DNA from: Buttiauxella noackiae ATCC 51607
GTDB taxonomy: Bacteria; Pseudomonadota; Gammaproteobacteria; Enterobacterales; Enterobacteriaceae
NCBI RefSeq assembly: GCF_001654865.1
Contig: NZ_LXEO01000014.1
Span: forward strand, 62,001 to 126,000
Reading direction: 5' to 3'
DNA length: 64,000 nucleotides
The notes below the pieces were generated by a model. That model saw nothing but the letters and a program-made list of their open reading frames with translations. It did not search any database and was not told the DNA's origin. Each line of letters begins with the position of its first letter. The first letter of the stretch is position 1. Of the stretch, positions 22,281 through 31,720 are shown piece after piece. The position numbers were made by a program, and so were the translations under genes.

Positions 22281-23636
22281 ATGACACTGTTTACCCCAAT
22301 GTTGCGTGCATCACCGCTAACTGAAATTTTCAGCGATGAAAACACGTTACAAGGGATGTTGGATTTTGAAGCCGCACTGGCACAGGCCTGTGCGCAATGC
22401 GGCGTGATCCCGGCGTCGGCGGTAAATGCTATTTCCGGGCAGTGTCAGGCCACAAAACTCAATAGTGAAGCCTTAGCACAAGCGGCGGCAGGCGCTGGAA
22501 ATCTGGCGATCCCACTGGTGAAACAGCTCACCGCCAACGTAAAACAGCAAGATGAACAGGCCGCGCGTTACGTTCACTGGGGAGCAACCAGTCAGGATGT
22601 GATTGATACCGGTCTGGTGCTGCAACTGCGTACTGCATTCGATGCCTCTGAATTGCTGCTCGGCCAGTTGATCGATGTTTTAGCCGCGCAAGTCCAACAA
22701 AACCGGCATAGCGTGATGCCTGGCCGCACCTGGATGCAGCACGCATTGCCGATTACTTTTGGTCTTAAACTGGCAGGAACGCTTGATGCACTGTTGCGCT
22801 GGCAGCAGCGTTTGTATGAATTAAAACCGCGTGTTTTGGTGCTGCAATTCGGCGGAGCTGCGGGCACGTTGGCATCGCTTAAAGATCAGGGCATTCCTGT
22901 GGCGCAAGTGTTGGCAAACATCCTGGCGCTAAATCCGTCCGATACTCCGTGGCATAGCCAGCGCGACAGATTAATTGAGGCTGCCACATGGTTTTCCGGC
23001 GTCAGCAGCACACTCGGCAAATTCGCCAACGATTTTTCATTACTGATGCAAACCGAAGTTGCAGAAGTGGGTGAACCGGTTGCTGAAGGGCGTGGTGGCT
23101 CATCCACCATGCCCCATAAACGAAATCCGGTGAGTTGTGCCGCTATTCTGACTGCCACCATGCGTATTCCGGGGATGATGGCAACGCTGTACGCCAGCCA
23201 GAATCAGCAACATGAAAGGGCGCTCGGCGGCTGGCAGGCGGAATGGGAAACCCTGCCACAGCTTGTGATGCTGACGGGGGGCGTGATGCAAACCACGCTC
23301 GAATTGCTGACCGGAATGCAGGTTAACACCGCGAAAATGCGTACGAACCTGGATATCACTCACGGCTTGATTATGGCGGAGTCGGTCACGCTGGCGCTGG
23401 CGAAGTTCATCGGAAAACAGGCTGCTCACCATCTGGTGGAGCAACTTTGTCATCGCGCGCTTGATGAAAACCAACCGCTTGCGACGCTACTTGCACAACA
23501 TCCTGATGTCAGTGCACATCTTTCAACGACACAAATCGAACATTTGCTCGACCCGCAACACGCCATTGGCAGTAATGATCATTTCATCAACCAGGTTCTG
23601 GCGCGGGCGACACAACAAACCAGGAGGGTAAAATGA
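22281..23636 (+). CDS. pcaB: 3-Carboxy-cis,cis-muconate cycloisomerase PcaB
   Basis: This 451-residue enzyme of the fumarase/aspartase superfamily contains the signature GGSSTMPHKRNPVSCA, plus VHWGATSQDVIDTG and RTWMQHALPITFG. It converts 3-carboxymuconate to 4-carboxymuconolactone. Its last bases overlap the pcaD start (ATGA), which suggests translational coupling. Confidence 0.97.
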   Translation: MTLFTPMLRASPLTEIFSDENTLQGMLDFEAALAQACAQCGVIPASAVNAISGQCQATKLNSEALAQAAAGAGNLAIPLVKQLTANVKQQDEQAARYVHWGATSQDVIDTGLVLQLRTAFDASELLLGQLIDVLAAQVQQNRHSVMPGRTWMQHALPITFGLKLAGTLDALLRWQQRLYELKPRVLVLQFGGAAGTLASLKDQGIPVAQVLANILALNPSDTPWHSQRDRLIEAATWFSGVSSTLGKFANDFSLLMQTEVAEVGEPVAEGRGGSSTMPHKRNPVSCAAILTATMRIPGMMATLYASQNQQHERALGGWQAEWETLPQLVMLTGGVMQTTLELLTGMQVNTAKMRTNLDITHGLIMAESVTLALAKFIGKQAAHHLVEQLCHRALDENQPLATLLAQHPDVSAHLSTTQIEHLLDPQHAIGSNDHFINQVLARATQQTRRVK

Positions 23637-24391
23637 GCCTTTATTATCAACTGGAAGGGCCAGCTGGCGCGCCAGTGGTAGTGCTATCTAATTCATTGGG
23701 TACCACGTTTGAAATGTGGCAGCCGCAAATGGCGGCATTGCGCGAAAACTTTCGCGTGTTGCGTTACGACACGCATGGTCACGGGCGTACAACGAAAAAC
23801 GAGAAAACAACACTGCCACAACTGGCGGAAGATGTTATCAGCGTGATGGACGATGCGGGCGTTAAGCAGGCGCATTTCTGCGGGATTTCAATGGGGGGGT
23901 TAACAGGCCTTTGGCTGGCGCGTTTTGCACCAGAGCGTTTTCTTTCGGTCACCGTCGCCAACAGTGCCGCGAAAATTGGCGAACAAAGCGGTTGGCTGGA
24001 TCGCGCTCGCACTGTTCGCCAAGAAGGGATGTCGGCGATTGCCAAAAGTGCGCCGTCGCGCTGGTTTACTGATGATTTTGTTAAGCACCATCACGAGCAA
24101 GTCGATGCGTTATGTGCAACCCTGGCGCAGACCAATACCGAAGGTTATGCCGCCTGTTGTGAAGCACTGGCAGCGGCAGATTTACGTGCAGAAATTGGCA
24201 GCATCACATTACCGATGCAGTTTATCGCCGGAGCCAACGACCCGGTTTGTACCTTAGCTGACAGTGAGTTTATGCATCAGCAGGTGCGCAGTTCGCATCT
24301 CGTTACGCTCAAGGCTTCACACCTCTCCAGCATTGAAGATGCGCACGGTTTCAACGTCGCGCTGCTTAACTTTATTCAACAGGGCGACTGA
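23633..24391 (+). CDS. pcaD: 3-Oxoadipate enol-lactonase PcaD
   Basis: This 252-residue alpha/beta hydrolase has the nucleophile Ser86 in CGISMGGLTGLW, an Asp in GANDPVC and a His in KASHLSSIED as the likely triad. It hydrolyses beta-ketoadipate enol-lactone to beta-ketoadipate. It is a separate protein from PcaC here, not the PcaL fusion seen in actinobacteria. It overlaps pcaB by 4 bp and ends 1 bp before pcaC. Confidence 0.96.
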   Translation: MSLYYQLEGPAGAPVVVLSNSLGTTFEMWQPQMAALRENFRVLRYDTHGHGRTTKNEKTTLPQLAEDVISVMDDAGVKQAHFCGISMGGLTGLWLARFAPERFLSVTVANSAAKIGEQSGWLDRARTVRQEGMSAIAKSAPSRWFTDDFVKHHHEQVDALCATLAQTNTEGYAACCEALAAADLRAEIGSITLPMQFIAGANDPVCTLADSEFMHQQVRSSHLVTLKASHLSSIEDAHGFNVALLNFIQQGD

Positions 24392-24392
24392 G

Positions 24393-24779
24393 ATGAAGGA
24401 CGAAGAACATTACCAGCAAGGGATGGACGTGCGCCGAGCAGTGCTGGGTGATAAGCATGTCGATCGTACATTGTCGCAACTTACGCCGCTTAATGAGGAG
24501 TTCCAGAACTTCATTACGCGCTATGCCTGGGGGGACATCTGGACACGCCCAGGACTTGAACACCACACGCGTAGCATGATAACCATCGCCATGTTGATTG
24601 CGCTTAACCGTGAGGCTGAGCTGAAAATGCACCTGCGAGCGGCGTTTAACAACGGCGTGACGCGTGATGAATTAAAAGAGTTGATCATGCATTCGGCGCT
24701 GTACTGCGGTTTACCCGCCGCCAACGCCACTATGCATCTTGCACAACAGGTGTTTGATGAGATGGATGCAGCTGGTTAA
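24393..24779 (+). CDS. pcaC: 4-Carboxymuconolactone decarboxylase PcaC
   Basis: The ATG at 24393 gives 128 residues beginning MKDEEHYQQGMDVRRAVLG, typical of PcaC; the longer frame that begins inside pcaD is an artefact. Family segments include YAWGDIWTRPGLEHHTRSM and the C-terminal HSALYCGLPAANATMH with the conserved Cys. It forms the enol-lactone that PcaD uses. Last gene of the pca operon, facing pcaQ. Confidence 0.96.
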   Translation: MKDEEHYQQGMDVRRAVLGDKHVDRTLSQLTPLNEEFQNFITRYAWGDIWTRPGLEHHTRSMITIAMLIALNREAELKMHLRAAFNNGVTRDELKELIMHSALYCGLPAANATMHLAQQVFDEMDAAG

Positions 24780-24784
24780 TTAAT

Positions 24785-24859
24785 GTTGGATGACGCTGAC
24801 GCGTATCCAACCTACGAAAAGGGCGTGGTAGGGTGGATAAGCCGCGGGCGTTATCCACC
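24785..24859. repeat. Pair of REP-like hairpins between pcaC and pcaQ
   Basis: Two hairpins lie side by side: GTTGGAT/ATCCAAC (24785-24811) and GGTGGATAA/TTATCCACC (24832-24859). They sit between converging genes, an arrangement like a BIME. Confidence 0.75.
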
Positions 24860-24864
24860 ATTAT

Positions 24865-25788
24865 TCAACCCGGAATCGACTTGCGAATCGAAGCCAGCAG
24901 AATTTGTGCACTCGCTGAAAGCGGTGTATCTACGCGAGTCAAAATACCAATCGGCTCACCAGCACCTTGTGTTGCCACCGGCAGCGAGGTCAACGTTCCC
25001 TGGCGTAAATCTTCTTTCACCGCGCCAGATGGCACAAACCACACGTAGTTATAATCCACGGTCAACTGGCGAGAAAGAGAGGCGGAAAGCGTTTCGACGC
25101 AGCCTGCAGGCATTTTACAGCCCTGGCTTGAAAGCAGCGATTCAGCATTCTGACGTGGAATCGTCCCTTTTGGCGACACCACCACCGGCCACTCCATCAC
25201 GCGGCTTAGCGTGATGTTTTCATGCAGTAGTGGGTGCCCTGGACGAACCACCAGTTTTAACGATTCCAGAAATAACAGTTCATAGTTAAGCCCGGTCATC
25301 AATTCAGGATCGGACATTCGGCCAATGCCTAAATCCAGCTCACCAGATTTTAAACCTGATAGCAGCATGGTGTTATTCATGGTGGCGACTTGCAACGTAA
25401 CGTCACTTTGCTGCTTGTGAAACTGGCCGATAACCTTTGGTAATATGCCAAGAGCTGCCGTCGGTAACGCACCAACACGGATAACCGTCGTGTTTTGCCC
25501 ATCTTTTTGATTAAGCGATTGCCCTGCGTGATTGAGCGCATCGAGCACCTTTACCGCGTGCGTCAGAAACTGCTCACCCATCAGCGTCATTTGTGCGCCA
25601 AGACGCCCACGCTCAAATAAACGCGTGCCGGTTAGCTGCTCTAATTCATTAAGTGTTTTCGATAATGCAGGCTGGCTAAGATTAAGTGTTTCAGCCGCGC
25701 GCCCCAGAGTTCCCTGTTGAGCGACAGCCACGAAAGTATGAAGATGGCGCAAGCGAATGCGCTGACTAAACAAACCGTTTTTTTCCAT
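24865..25788 (-). CDS. pcaQ: LysR-type regulator PcaQ
   Basis: This 307-residue LysR regulator has the helix-turn-helix in RLRHLHTFVAVAQQGTLGRA and LSQPALSKTLNELEQ, and resembles PcaQ throughout, including the LTGTRLFERGRLGAQMTLMGE segment. In rhizobia and agrobacteria PcaQ activates protocatechuate genes in response to beta-carboxymuconate. Here it lies downstream of pcaHG on the same strand, across a 362-bp gap. The half-site ATAACC of the rhizobial PcaQ motif occurs upstream of pcaH, without the full dyad. Confidence 0.9.
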   Translation of the reverse strand: MEKNGLFSQRIRLRHLHTFVAVAQQGTLGRAAETLNLSQPALSKTLNELEQLTGTRLFERGRLGAQMTLMGEQFLTHAVKVLDALNHAGQSLNQKDGQNTTVIRVGALPTAALGILPKVIGQFHKQQSDVTLQVATMNNTMLLSGLKSGELDLGIGRMSDPELMTGLNYELLFLESLKLVVRPGHPLLHENITLSRVMEWPVVVSPKGTIPRQNAESLLSSQGCKMPAGCVETLSASLSRQLTVDYNYVWFVPSGAVKEDLRQGTLTSLPVATQGAGEPIGILTRVDTPLSASAQILLASIRKSIPG

Positions 25789-26031
25789 AACCTGATGTTA
25801 AAAACAGACCCGTAGCGCTGACAAGATAAGTTGTTTGATTTTGATAACTTGCTAGCAAAATTTCATTAACATAAATCGATAATTGATAACAATTGGTGAG
25901 GGAAGGTTAATTTAAATTGATGATTCGGGTTAGGCGAGGGTTTATTGGAAATGGGTGGGGTTCCAATAAATATAGAGCAATTGTAGGTTTTCCGTTCACA
26001 CCTAATTTCTGCGTTCGTGGGTATACTTGCT

Positions 26032-26083
26032 AACGGTGAACGTGTAGGGGGGATTAAGGTAGCCCCCCTACACGTTCACCGTT
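26032..26083. repeat. Perfect 21-bp inverted repeat with 10-base loop
   Basis: Arms 26032-26052 and 26063-26083 are exact complements; the inner end of the stem is six G-C pairs (GGGGGG and CCCCCC). No T-run follows on either strand, so it is not a standard rho-independent terminator, although its position after pcaG suggests a role at the mRNA 3' end. Confidence 0.85.
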
Positions 26084-26099
26084 TCGGTGATTACAGAGA

Positions 26100-26117
26100 T
26101 CACTGAACGTTCAGTGA
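26100..26117. repeat. 18-bp perfect palindrome after pcaG
   Basis: TCACTGAACGTTCAGTGA reads the same on both strands. It lies 33 bp beyond the pcaG stop and 16 bp from the 21-bp inverted repeat. It could be a protein-binding site; no known consensus is recognised. Confidence 0.7.
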
Positions 26118-26150
26118 ACAGAAAATGCCGGGCCCGCCCCAGGCGAACAA

Positions 26151-26770
26151 CTAAACATCAAAAAACACCGTCTCCTTCTCACCCTGAAGATAAATATCAA
26201 ACGTATACACCACATCACTGCCACGCTTCTCGCGCTTGCCGATTAGCGTATTACGCCGAACTTCCCACTCGATGAGATTGAGTACCGGGTCGGCTTCATT
26301 TGCTGCCTGCTCGTCGGAAAAATACATCCGTGTGTTCAGGCCGATATTAATTCCGCGCGCCACAATCCACAGATTCAGATGCGGGGCCATCACGCGCCCA
26401 TCTCGTCCAGTGACAGCACCGGGTTTGATGGTCTCAAAACGCCATACGCCGCTGTCAAAATCTGAACAAGTACGTCCCCAGCCCCGGAAATCCTCATCCA
26501 GTTGTTTCTCTGCTTGCTGATCCGCAGGATGGTTATAACGCCCGGCGGCGTTGGCTTGCCATACTTCAAGCAACACATCGCGCACCAGAGTACCAGAGCC
26601 GTCAAACACGCGTCCTTCAACGATAATGCGCTCGCCATGAGTATGGGAGTTAGTCAGCACATGACTAAAGTTTTTCTCGAAAATGTTAAAACCGGCAGCT
26701 TGCGGAGCCAGGCCGATGTGCACATACGGGCCAGCTGTTTGCGATGCGGTTTCCGCTAAATAATCTTTCA

Positions 26771-26771
<1 letters not shown>
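26151..26771 (-). CDS. pcaG: Protocatechuate 3,4-dioxygenase alpha subunit PcaG
   Basis: This 206-residue intradiol dioxygenase subunit shows GPYVHIGLAPQAAG, LLEVWQANAAGRYNHP and APHLNLWIVARGIN. The alpha subunit lacks a complete iron site, as is normal, and pairs with PcaH to open protocatechuate to 3-carboxy-cis,cis-muconate. Its first base is the last base of pcaH, so the two are coupled. Confidence 0.96.
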
Positions 26772-27556
<785 letters not shown>

Positions 27557-27762
27557 CTATCGCCAGTCACAGTCTCGGTTAACGGCATGTTAAATTAAAG
27601 TGAATTTAAAGGCTGGTTTATATAACCTTAAGCTATGAAATAATCAGTAAACATTACTTATGATGTATGGCTGTATAGTCGATCACAAAACGAAAATTCT
27701 TCGCCCAAAACTCCCGCGCAACATTCTACGCTTTCAGCAATATTCACTGGAGATACGACATC

Positions 27763-29106
27763 ATGGCGAACAACATCACGGCTGATGATATTCGGGAAAA
27801 ATTTTCGCACGCAATGTCGGCGATGTACCAGCAAGAGGTGCCTCAGTACGGAACCTTGTTAGAGTTAGTCGCCGATGTAAATCTGGCGGTGTTGGAAAAT
27901 AACCCCGATCTGCAACAGCAATTAGAAAATGCCGATGAACTGGCGCGCCTGAATGTAGAGCGCCATGGCGCAATACGAGTGGGTAAAGCGGAAGAGTTGG
28001 CGACCTTACGGCGCGTTTTTGCGGTAATGGGGATGTATCCAGTCGGCTATTACGACCTTTCGCAAGCGGGCGTCCCGGTGCATTCCACCGCGTTTCGTCC
28101 GATTGATGATGCGGCGCTGGCGCGTAATCCGTTCCGTATTTTTACCTCGTTGCTGCGCCTTGAGCTAATCGACGATGCGCAACTGCGTAAAACTGCGGCA
28201 GCTATTCTCGCAGAACGCGATATTTTCACCCCTCGTTGTCGAGCGTTGCTGGATATTTACGATCAGCAGGGAGCTTTTAACGAAGAGCAGGCCGACGAGT
28301 TTGTGAGTCAGGCGCTGGAAACGTTCCGTTGGCATAGTCATGCCACGGTCGATGCGCAAACTTACCAGGCGTTTCACCAGCAGCATCGTCTGATTGCCGA
28401 TGTGGTCTGTTTCCGTGGTTGCCATATCAACCACCTGACACCACGGACGCTGGATATCGACCGCGTTCAGGCGTTGATGCCTGAATATGGCATCGCGCCA
28501 AAAGCGATAATCGAAGGCCCGCCACGGCGTAATTTCCCTATTCTTTTGCGTCAGACCAGCTTTAAAGCGTTGGAAGAACCGATTATTTTTGCCGGCGTCC
28601 ATCACGGCACGCATACTGCCCGCTTCGGGGAAATCGAGCAGCGCGGTGTGGCGTTAACGCCAAAAGGGCGTGCGTTATACGATGAGTTGCTAAATGAAGC
28701 CGGTAATGGGCAGGATAATTTCAGCCATCAGCAGCATTTGCAGGAAGTTTTCAGCCGCTTGCCTGACAGTGAAACGCTTATGCGTTGCCAGGATCTGGCT
28801 TATTTCCGCTATCGTTTAACACCAGTGGGTGAAATGCACCGTCAGGCGATTAAACCCGGTGATGACCCGCAGTCATTGATCGAACGAGGTTGGCTGGTGG
28901 CGCAGCCGATTATTTATGAAGATTTTCTTCCAGTAAGTGCTGCGGGAATTTTCCAGTCGAATCTGGGGAGTGAAAGTGGGGCACGAAGCCATGGTCACTC
29001 AAGCCGCCAGGCATTTGAACAAGCACTCGGTGCGCCGGTAGCAAATGAGTTTGAGTTGTACCAACAGGCATCTGACCGCAGTAAACGGCGTTGCGGATTG
29101 TTGTAA
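27763..29106 (+). CDS. ydcJ: 2-Oxoadipate dioxygenase/decarboxylase family protein YdcJ (HglS-like)
   Basis: This 447-residue protein equals E. coli YdcJ in length and belongs to the DUF1338 family. A characterised relative, HglS, is an iron(II) enzyme that turns 2-oxoadipate into D-2-hydroxyglutarate in lysine catabolism. The residues expected for substrate and metal binding, His68 and Arg72 in VERHGAIRVG, are present, as are a later His (GVHHGTHTARFGEIE) and Glu. No other lysine-catabolism genes are adjacent. E. coli has opgD immediately after ydcJ; here about 4.8 kb separates the two. Confidence 0.92.
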   Translation: MANNITADDIREKFSHAMSAMYQQEVPQYGTLLELVADVNLAVLENNPDLQQQLENADELARLNVERHGAIRVGKAEELATLRRVFAVMGMYPVGYYDLSQAGVPVHSTAFRPIDDAALARNPFRIFTSLLRLELIDDAQLRKTAAAILAERDIFTPRCRALLDIYDQQGAFNEEQADEFVSQALETFRWHSHATVDAQTYQAFHQQHRLIADVVCFRGCHINHLTPRTLDIDRVQALMPEYGIAPKAIIEGPPRRNFPILLRQTSFKALEEPIIFAGVHHGTHTARFGEIEQRGVALTPKGRALYDELLNEAGNGQDNFSHQQHLQEVFSRLPDSETLMRCQDLAYFRYRLTPVGEMHRQAIKPGDDPQSLIERGWLVAQPIIYEDFLPVSAAGIFQSNLGSESGARSHGHSSRQAFEQALGAPVANEFELYQQASDRSKRRCGLL

Positions 29107-29139
29107 AACTATTTAAATAATTTGGATAGCTAATAATAT

Positions 29140-29160
29140 GCCCGCAAATTAAATGCGGGC
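29140..29160. terminator. Hairpin between converging ydcJ and porin genes
   Basis: GCCCGCA and TGCGGGC form a perfect 7-bp stem with a 7-base loop between the two stops. T-runs are weak, so efficiency is uncertain. Confidence 0.6.
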
Positions 29161-29179
29161 CTGTTAATTCAGACTCTAA

Positions 29180-30310
29180 TCAGAACTGGTAAACCAGACC
29201 TAAAGCAACGATATCATCGGTAGAGATGCCGTTGTCTTTATAGAAGCTGTCATTTTCGTCCAGCAGGTTGATTTTATAATCAACATAGGTGGACATATTT
29301 TTATTGAAGTAATAGGTCGCGCCAATATCTGCATATTTGACCAGGTCTTTATCACCGGTCACGGAGCTATTATTTGTTGCGGTAAGGTCTTTGCCTTTAG
29401 ACATCAGGAAAGAAACAGCAGGACGAAGACCGAAGTCGAACTGATATTGTGCAGTGACTTCAAAGTTCTGAGTTTTATTTGCCACACCGTTGCTATCGCC
29501 ATATGACGTCATATTACGGGTTTCAGAATACATGGTCGCCAGATAGATGTTATTAGCATCGTATTTCAGGCCCGCAGTCCAGGCGTCCGCTTTGTCTCCC
29601 TGCGCATTAGTCTGGGTTTGTTGATCATTACTACGGTCAGATGAGGCGTAAGCTGCGCCTGCGCTGAAGCCCATGCCCAGATCGTAAGTGGTTGATAAAC
29701 CCCAGCCGTCGCCATTTTCGTTGCGAACGTCGTTATCATCGTTACGATTTGCGGTTCCTTCCTGGGTATTGGTGGAGTTTTCATTCGCCCCCTGGTACTG
29801 AGCGGCGATATTCAGGCCGTCAACCAGGCCGAAGAAATCGGTATTACGGTAAGTTGCCACGCCGTTGGCACGGTTGGTCATGAAGTTATCAGCCTGGCTG
29901 TAGGAGTCACCGCCGAATTCTGGCAGCATATCTGTCCAGCCTTCAACGTCATACAGCACACCGTAGTTGCGGCCGTAATCAAATGAACCGTAGTCACCGA
30001 ATTTCAGACCAGCGAAAGCAAGACGAGTCCATGACTGGTCACCGCTGCTTTCCGTGTTATTTGCCTGAACGTTATATTCCCACTGTCCATAACCGGTCAG
30101 CATATCGTTGATCTGAGTTTCACCTTTGAAACCCAGACGCACATAAGTTTGATCGCCATCTTTATTGGCATCGTCAGAGAAATAGTGCAGGCCATCAACT
30201 TTACCGTACAGGTCAAGCTTGTTGCCATCCTTGTTATAAACTTCTGCCGCATGAAGAGAACCCGCAGCCAATAATGCCGGGATTAGAATTGCCAATGTTT
30301 TTCTAAACAT
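29180..30310 (-). CDS. ompN: Outer membrane porin, OmpN/OmpC type
   Basis: This 376-residue precursor has a signal peptide ([21 protein letters not shown], cleaved before [16 protein letters not shown]) and the trimeric porin pattern: [36 protein letters not shown] in loop 3, and a C-terminal VYQF ending in Phe for BAM recognition. It is an outer membrane general diffusion channel. The name ompN is preferred over ompC because a MicC-like RNA lies divergently upstream, the E. coli ompN-micC layout; sequence alone leaves ompC or ompS possible. The leader carries CAGAGGG before the ATG. Confidence 0.85.
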   Translation of the reverse strand: MFRKTLAILIPALLAAGSLHAAEVYNKDGNKLDLYGKVDGLHYFSDDANKDGDQTYVRLGFKGETQINDMLTGYGQWEYNVQANNTESSGDQSWTRLAFAGLKFGDYGSFDYGRNYGVLYDVEGWTDMLPEFGGDSYSQADNFMTNRANGVATYRNTDFFGLVDGLNIAAQYQGANENSTNTQEGTANRNDDNDVRNENGDGWGLSTTYDLGMGFSAGAAYASSDRSNDQQTQTNAQGDKADAWTAGLKYDANNIYLATMYSETRNMTSYGDSNGVANKTQNFEVTAQYQFDFGLRPAVSFLMSKGKDLTATNNSSVTGDKDLVKYADIGATYYFNKNMSTYVDYKINLLDENDSFYKDNGISTDDIVALGLVYQF

Positions 30311-30552
30311 GAGAACACCCTCTGATGAGTATATTATTATCCATTAATTGTTCACTAATCGTACGAGACGACAAGTGAGTCAATCCTACTCATTAAGTTC
30401 AGTTATGCTCACAGGATAAATGTAACCAAAATGGATGTTATAATTCAAAAGGATACAATAGAAATGAGCATTCGTTTCATGAATATATTCGCTTCAATCA
30501 TTCTTAATTTGCATTTTAACTCACCTTAATTAATTGATAGCGTGAAGAGGTT

Positions 30553-30587
30553 CGTTATATGCCAATAGCGTCCGTTATATGCCAATA
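30553..30587 (+). repeat. Tandem 15-bp repeat, MicC seed duplicated
   Basis: CGTTATATGCCAATA occurs at 30553-30567 and again at 30573-30587, an exact 20-bp step. GTTATATGCC is the conserved 5' end of MicC. Confidence 0.9.
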
Positions 30588-30665
30588 CTGTTAATCATTT
30601 AATTTAATCTGTCTTTTTTTATCATTAGAAATGCCTTTAGCCTGGATTTATCCAGGATTTTTTTT
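30554..30665 (+). ncRNA. micC: MicC-like small RNA candidate
   Basis: A transcript from 30554 would begin GUUAUAUGCC, the same ten bases as E. coli MicC, and end about 112 bases later in a hairpin (CCTGGA-TTTA-TCCAGG, 30641-30656) followed by eight T residues; MicC in E. coli is about 109 nt. The setting matches too: divergent from an OmpN/OmpC-type porin gene. MicC uses its 5' end with Hfq to pair near the ompC start and block translation. The middle of the RNA does not resemble E. coli MicC, the seed is present twice, and the promoter is not clear, so this is a candidate. Confidence 0.6.
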
Positions 30666-30739
30666 ACCCGTTATAAAATATTTCGTGATCTGTATCTCTT
30701 ATTTGACGGTTACATTTGGGGGTGGGGAAGAATGTGATC

Positions 30740-31600
30740 TTACTCGCTTAAAGTCAGCAAACTCTCCTTAAAAGCCTCAAGTGCAGGACTTTCCTCGCTG
30801 CCAGATCGCAAAGCCAATCGGTAACTGGCTCCCGTTTTTACCTCGTTGGTAAACGGCTGAACCAGGCGCCCGCGGCGTAAATCTTCGGCCACCAGCGTGG
30901 CATCGGCAATCGCAATGCCAAACCCCTGAATCGCGGCACTGATCGCTAAATCCATGGTATCGAAGTGTTGATTTTTATTCATGGCAGGCGCGATGGCGGT
31001 ATTTTGCGCGAGCCAGAGTGTCCAGTCGGTGCGATCGGGCGTTGGGTGCAAAAAGGTGAAACGACTTAGATCTTGTGTGGTTAATACACCTTCCGGCAAC
31101 AGGTGCTGGCTCAAGACCGGCGTAAGTCGCTCCTCAAACAGCAACACGCCACTACTACCTTGTTGACCAAAAATAATCGCTGCATCAAAAGGTTCGTTTT
31201 TGAAATTCACGCCGTGTTCCACGGTCGTGGTTAATGCAACCTGAATCTCGGGCGATACACTTTCCAGTTGTACAAGTTTCGGCACCAGCCAGCGCATGGC
31301 GCAGGTCGGGGCTTTCAGGCGGATAACGCTGGACTTGTGGCAGGCATTGCTTGCCACATTGAGTAAGTGTTCAAAAGCGTGTTGTAACTCCGGGAGCAGG
31401 GCAGAACCTTGCGGGGTGAGATGCAAGCCACGGGCATGGCGGTCAAACAACGCATAGCCAAGCCACTCTTCGAGCGTCGAGATTTTACGACTGACAGCAC
31501 CTTGTGTCAGACAGAGTTCTTTTGCCGCGCGAGTCAGATTCAGATGTTTGGCCGTTACCAGGAAAGCATCAACAGTATTAAGGGGGAAGTTGCGCCGCAT
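30740..31600 (-). CDS. LysR-type regulator, GcvA-like
   Basis: The start at 31600 (MRRNFPLNTVDAF) is preferred because GGAGAG precedes it at good spacing and related regulators begin this way; it gives 286 residues. The helix-turn-helix lies in LNLTRAAKELCLTQGAVSRKI. The C-terminal effector domain shows the GcvA-type layout with MDLAISAAIQGFGIAIAD. It is divergent from the aminotransferase gene at 31721 and probably controls it. Confidence 0.85.
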   Translation of the reverse strand: MRRNFPLNTVDAFLVTAKHLNLTRAAKELCLTQGAVSRKISTLEEWLGYALFDRHARGLHLTPQGSALLPELQHAFEHLLNVASNACHKSSVIRLKAPTCAMRWLVPKLVQLESVSPEIQVALTTTVEHGVNFKNEPFDAAIIFGQQGSSGVLLFEERLTPVLSQHLLPEGVLTTQDLSRFTFLHPTPDRTDWTLWLAQNTAIAPAMNKNQHFDTMDLAISAAIQGFGIAIADATLVAEDLRRGRLVQPFTNEVKTGASYRLALRSGSEESPALEAFKESLLTLSE

Positions 31601-31720
31601 TCGATTGCTCTCCGCTGAGCTATGAGTTTTTTGCATGGCTATTATGACAACAATTCGGTTGTAGTAGCAACCTGTTGCATATTGAATAGTTATGCAAATC
31701 GCGTTTTAACAGGAGAGGCC

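Larger units (their letters stand above)
25789..26150. other. Intergenic region between pcaG and pcaQ with strong dyads
   Basis: No gene is supported in these 362 bases. The half near pcaQ is AT-rich and promoter-like (AAGTT and AACTT half-sites around 25830-25850). The half near pcaG holds a perfect 21-bp inverted repeat (26032-26083) and an 18-bp palindrome (26100-26117), listed separately. Confidence 0.7.

Noticed and set aside
25981-26150. CRISPR-like or IS terminal repeats after pcaG
   Set aside because: There is one inverted repeat and one palindrome, with no repeated spacers, no transposase and no flanking target duplication that I can see.
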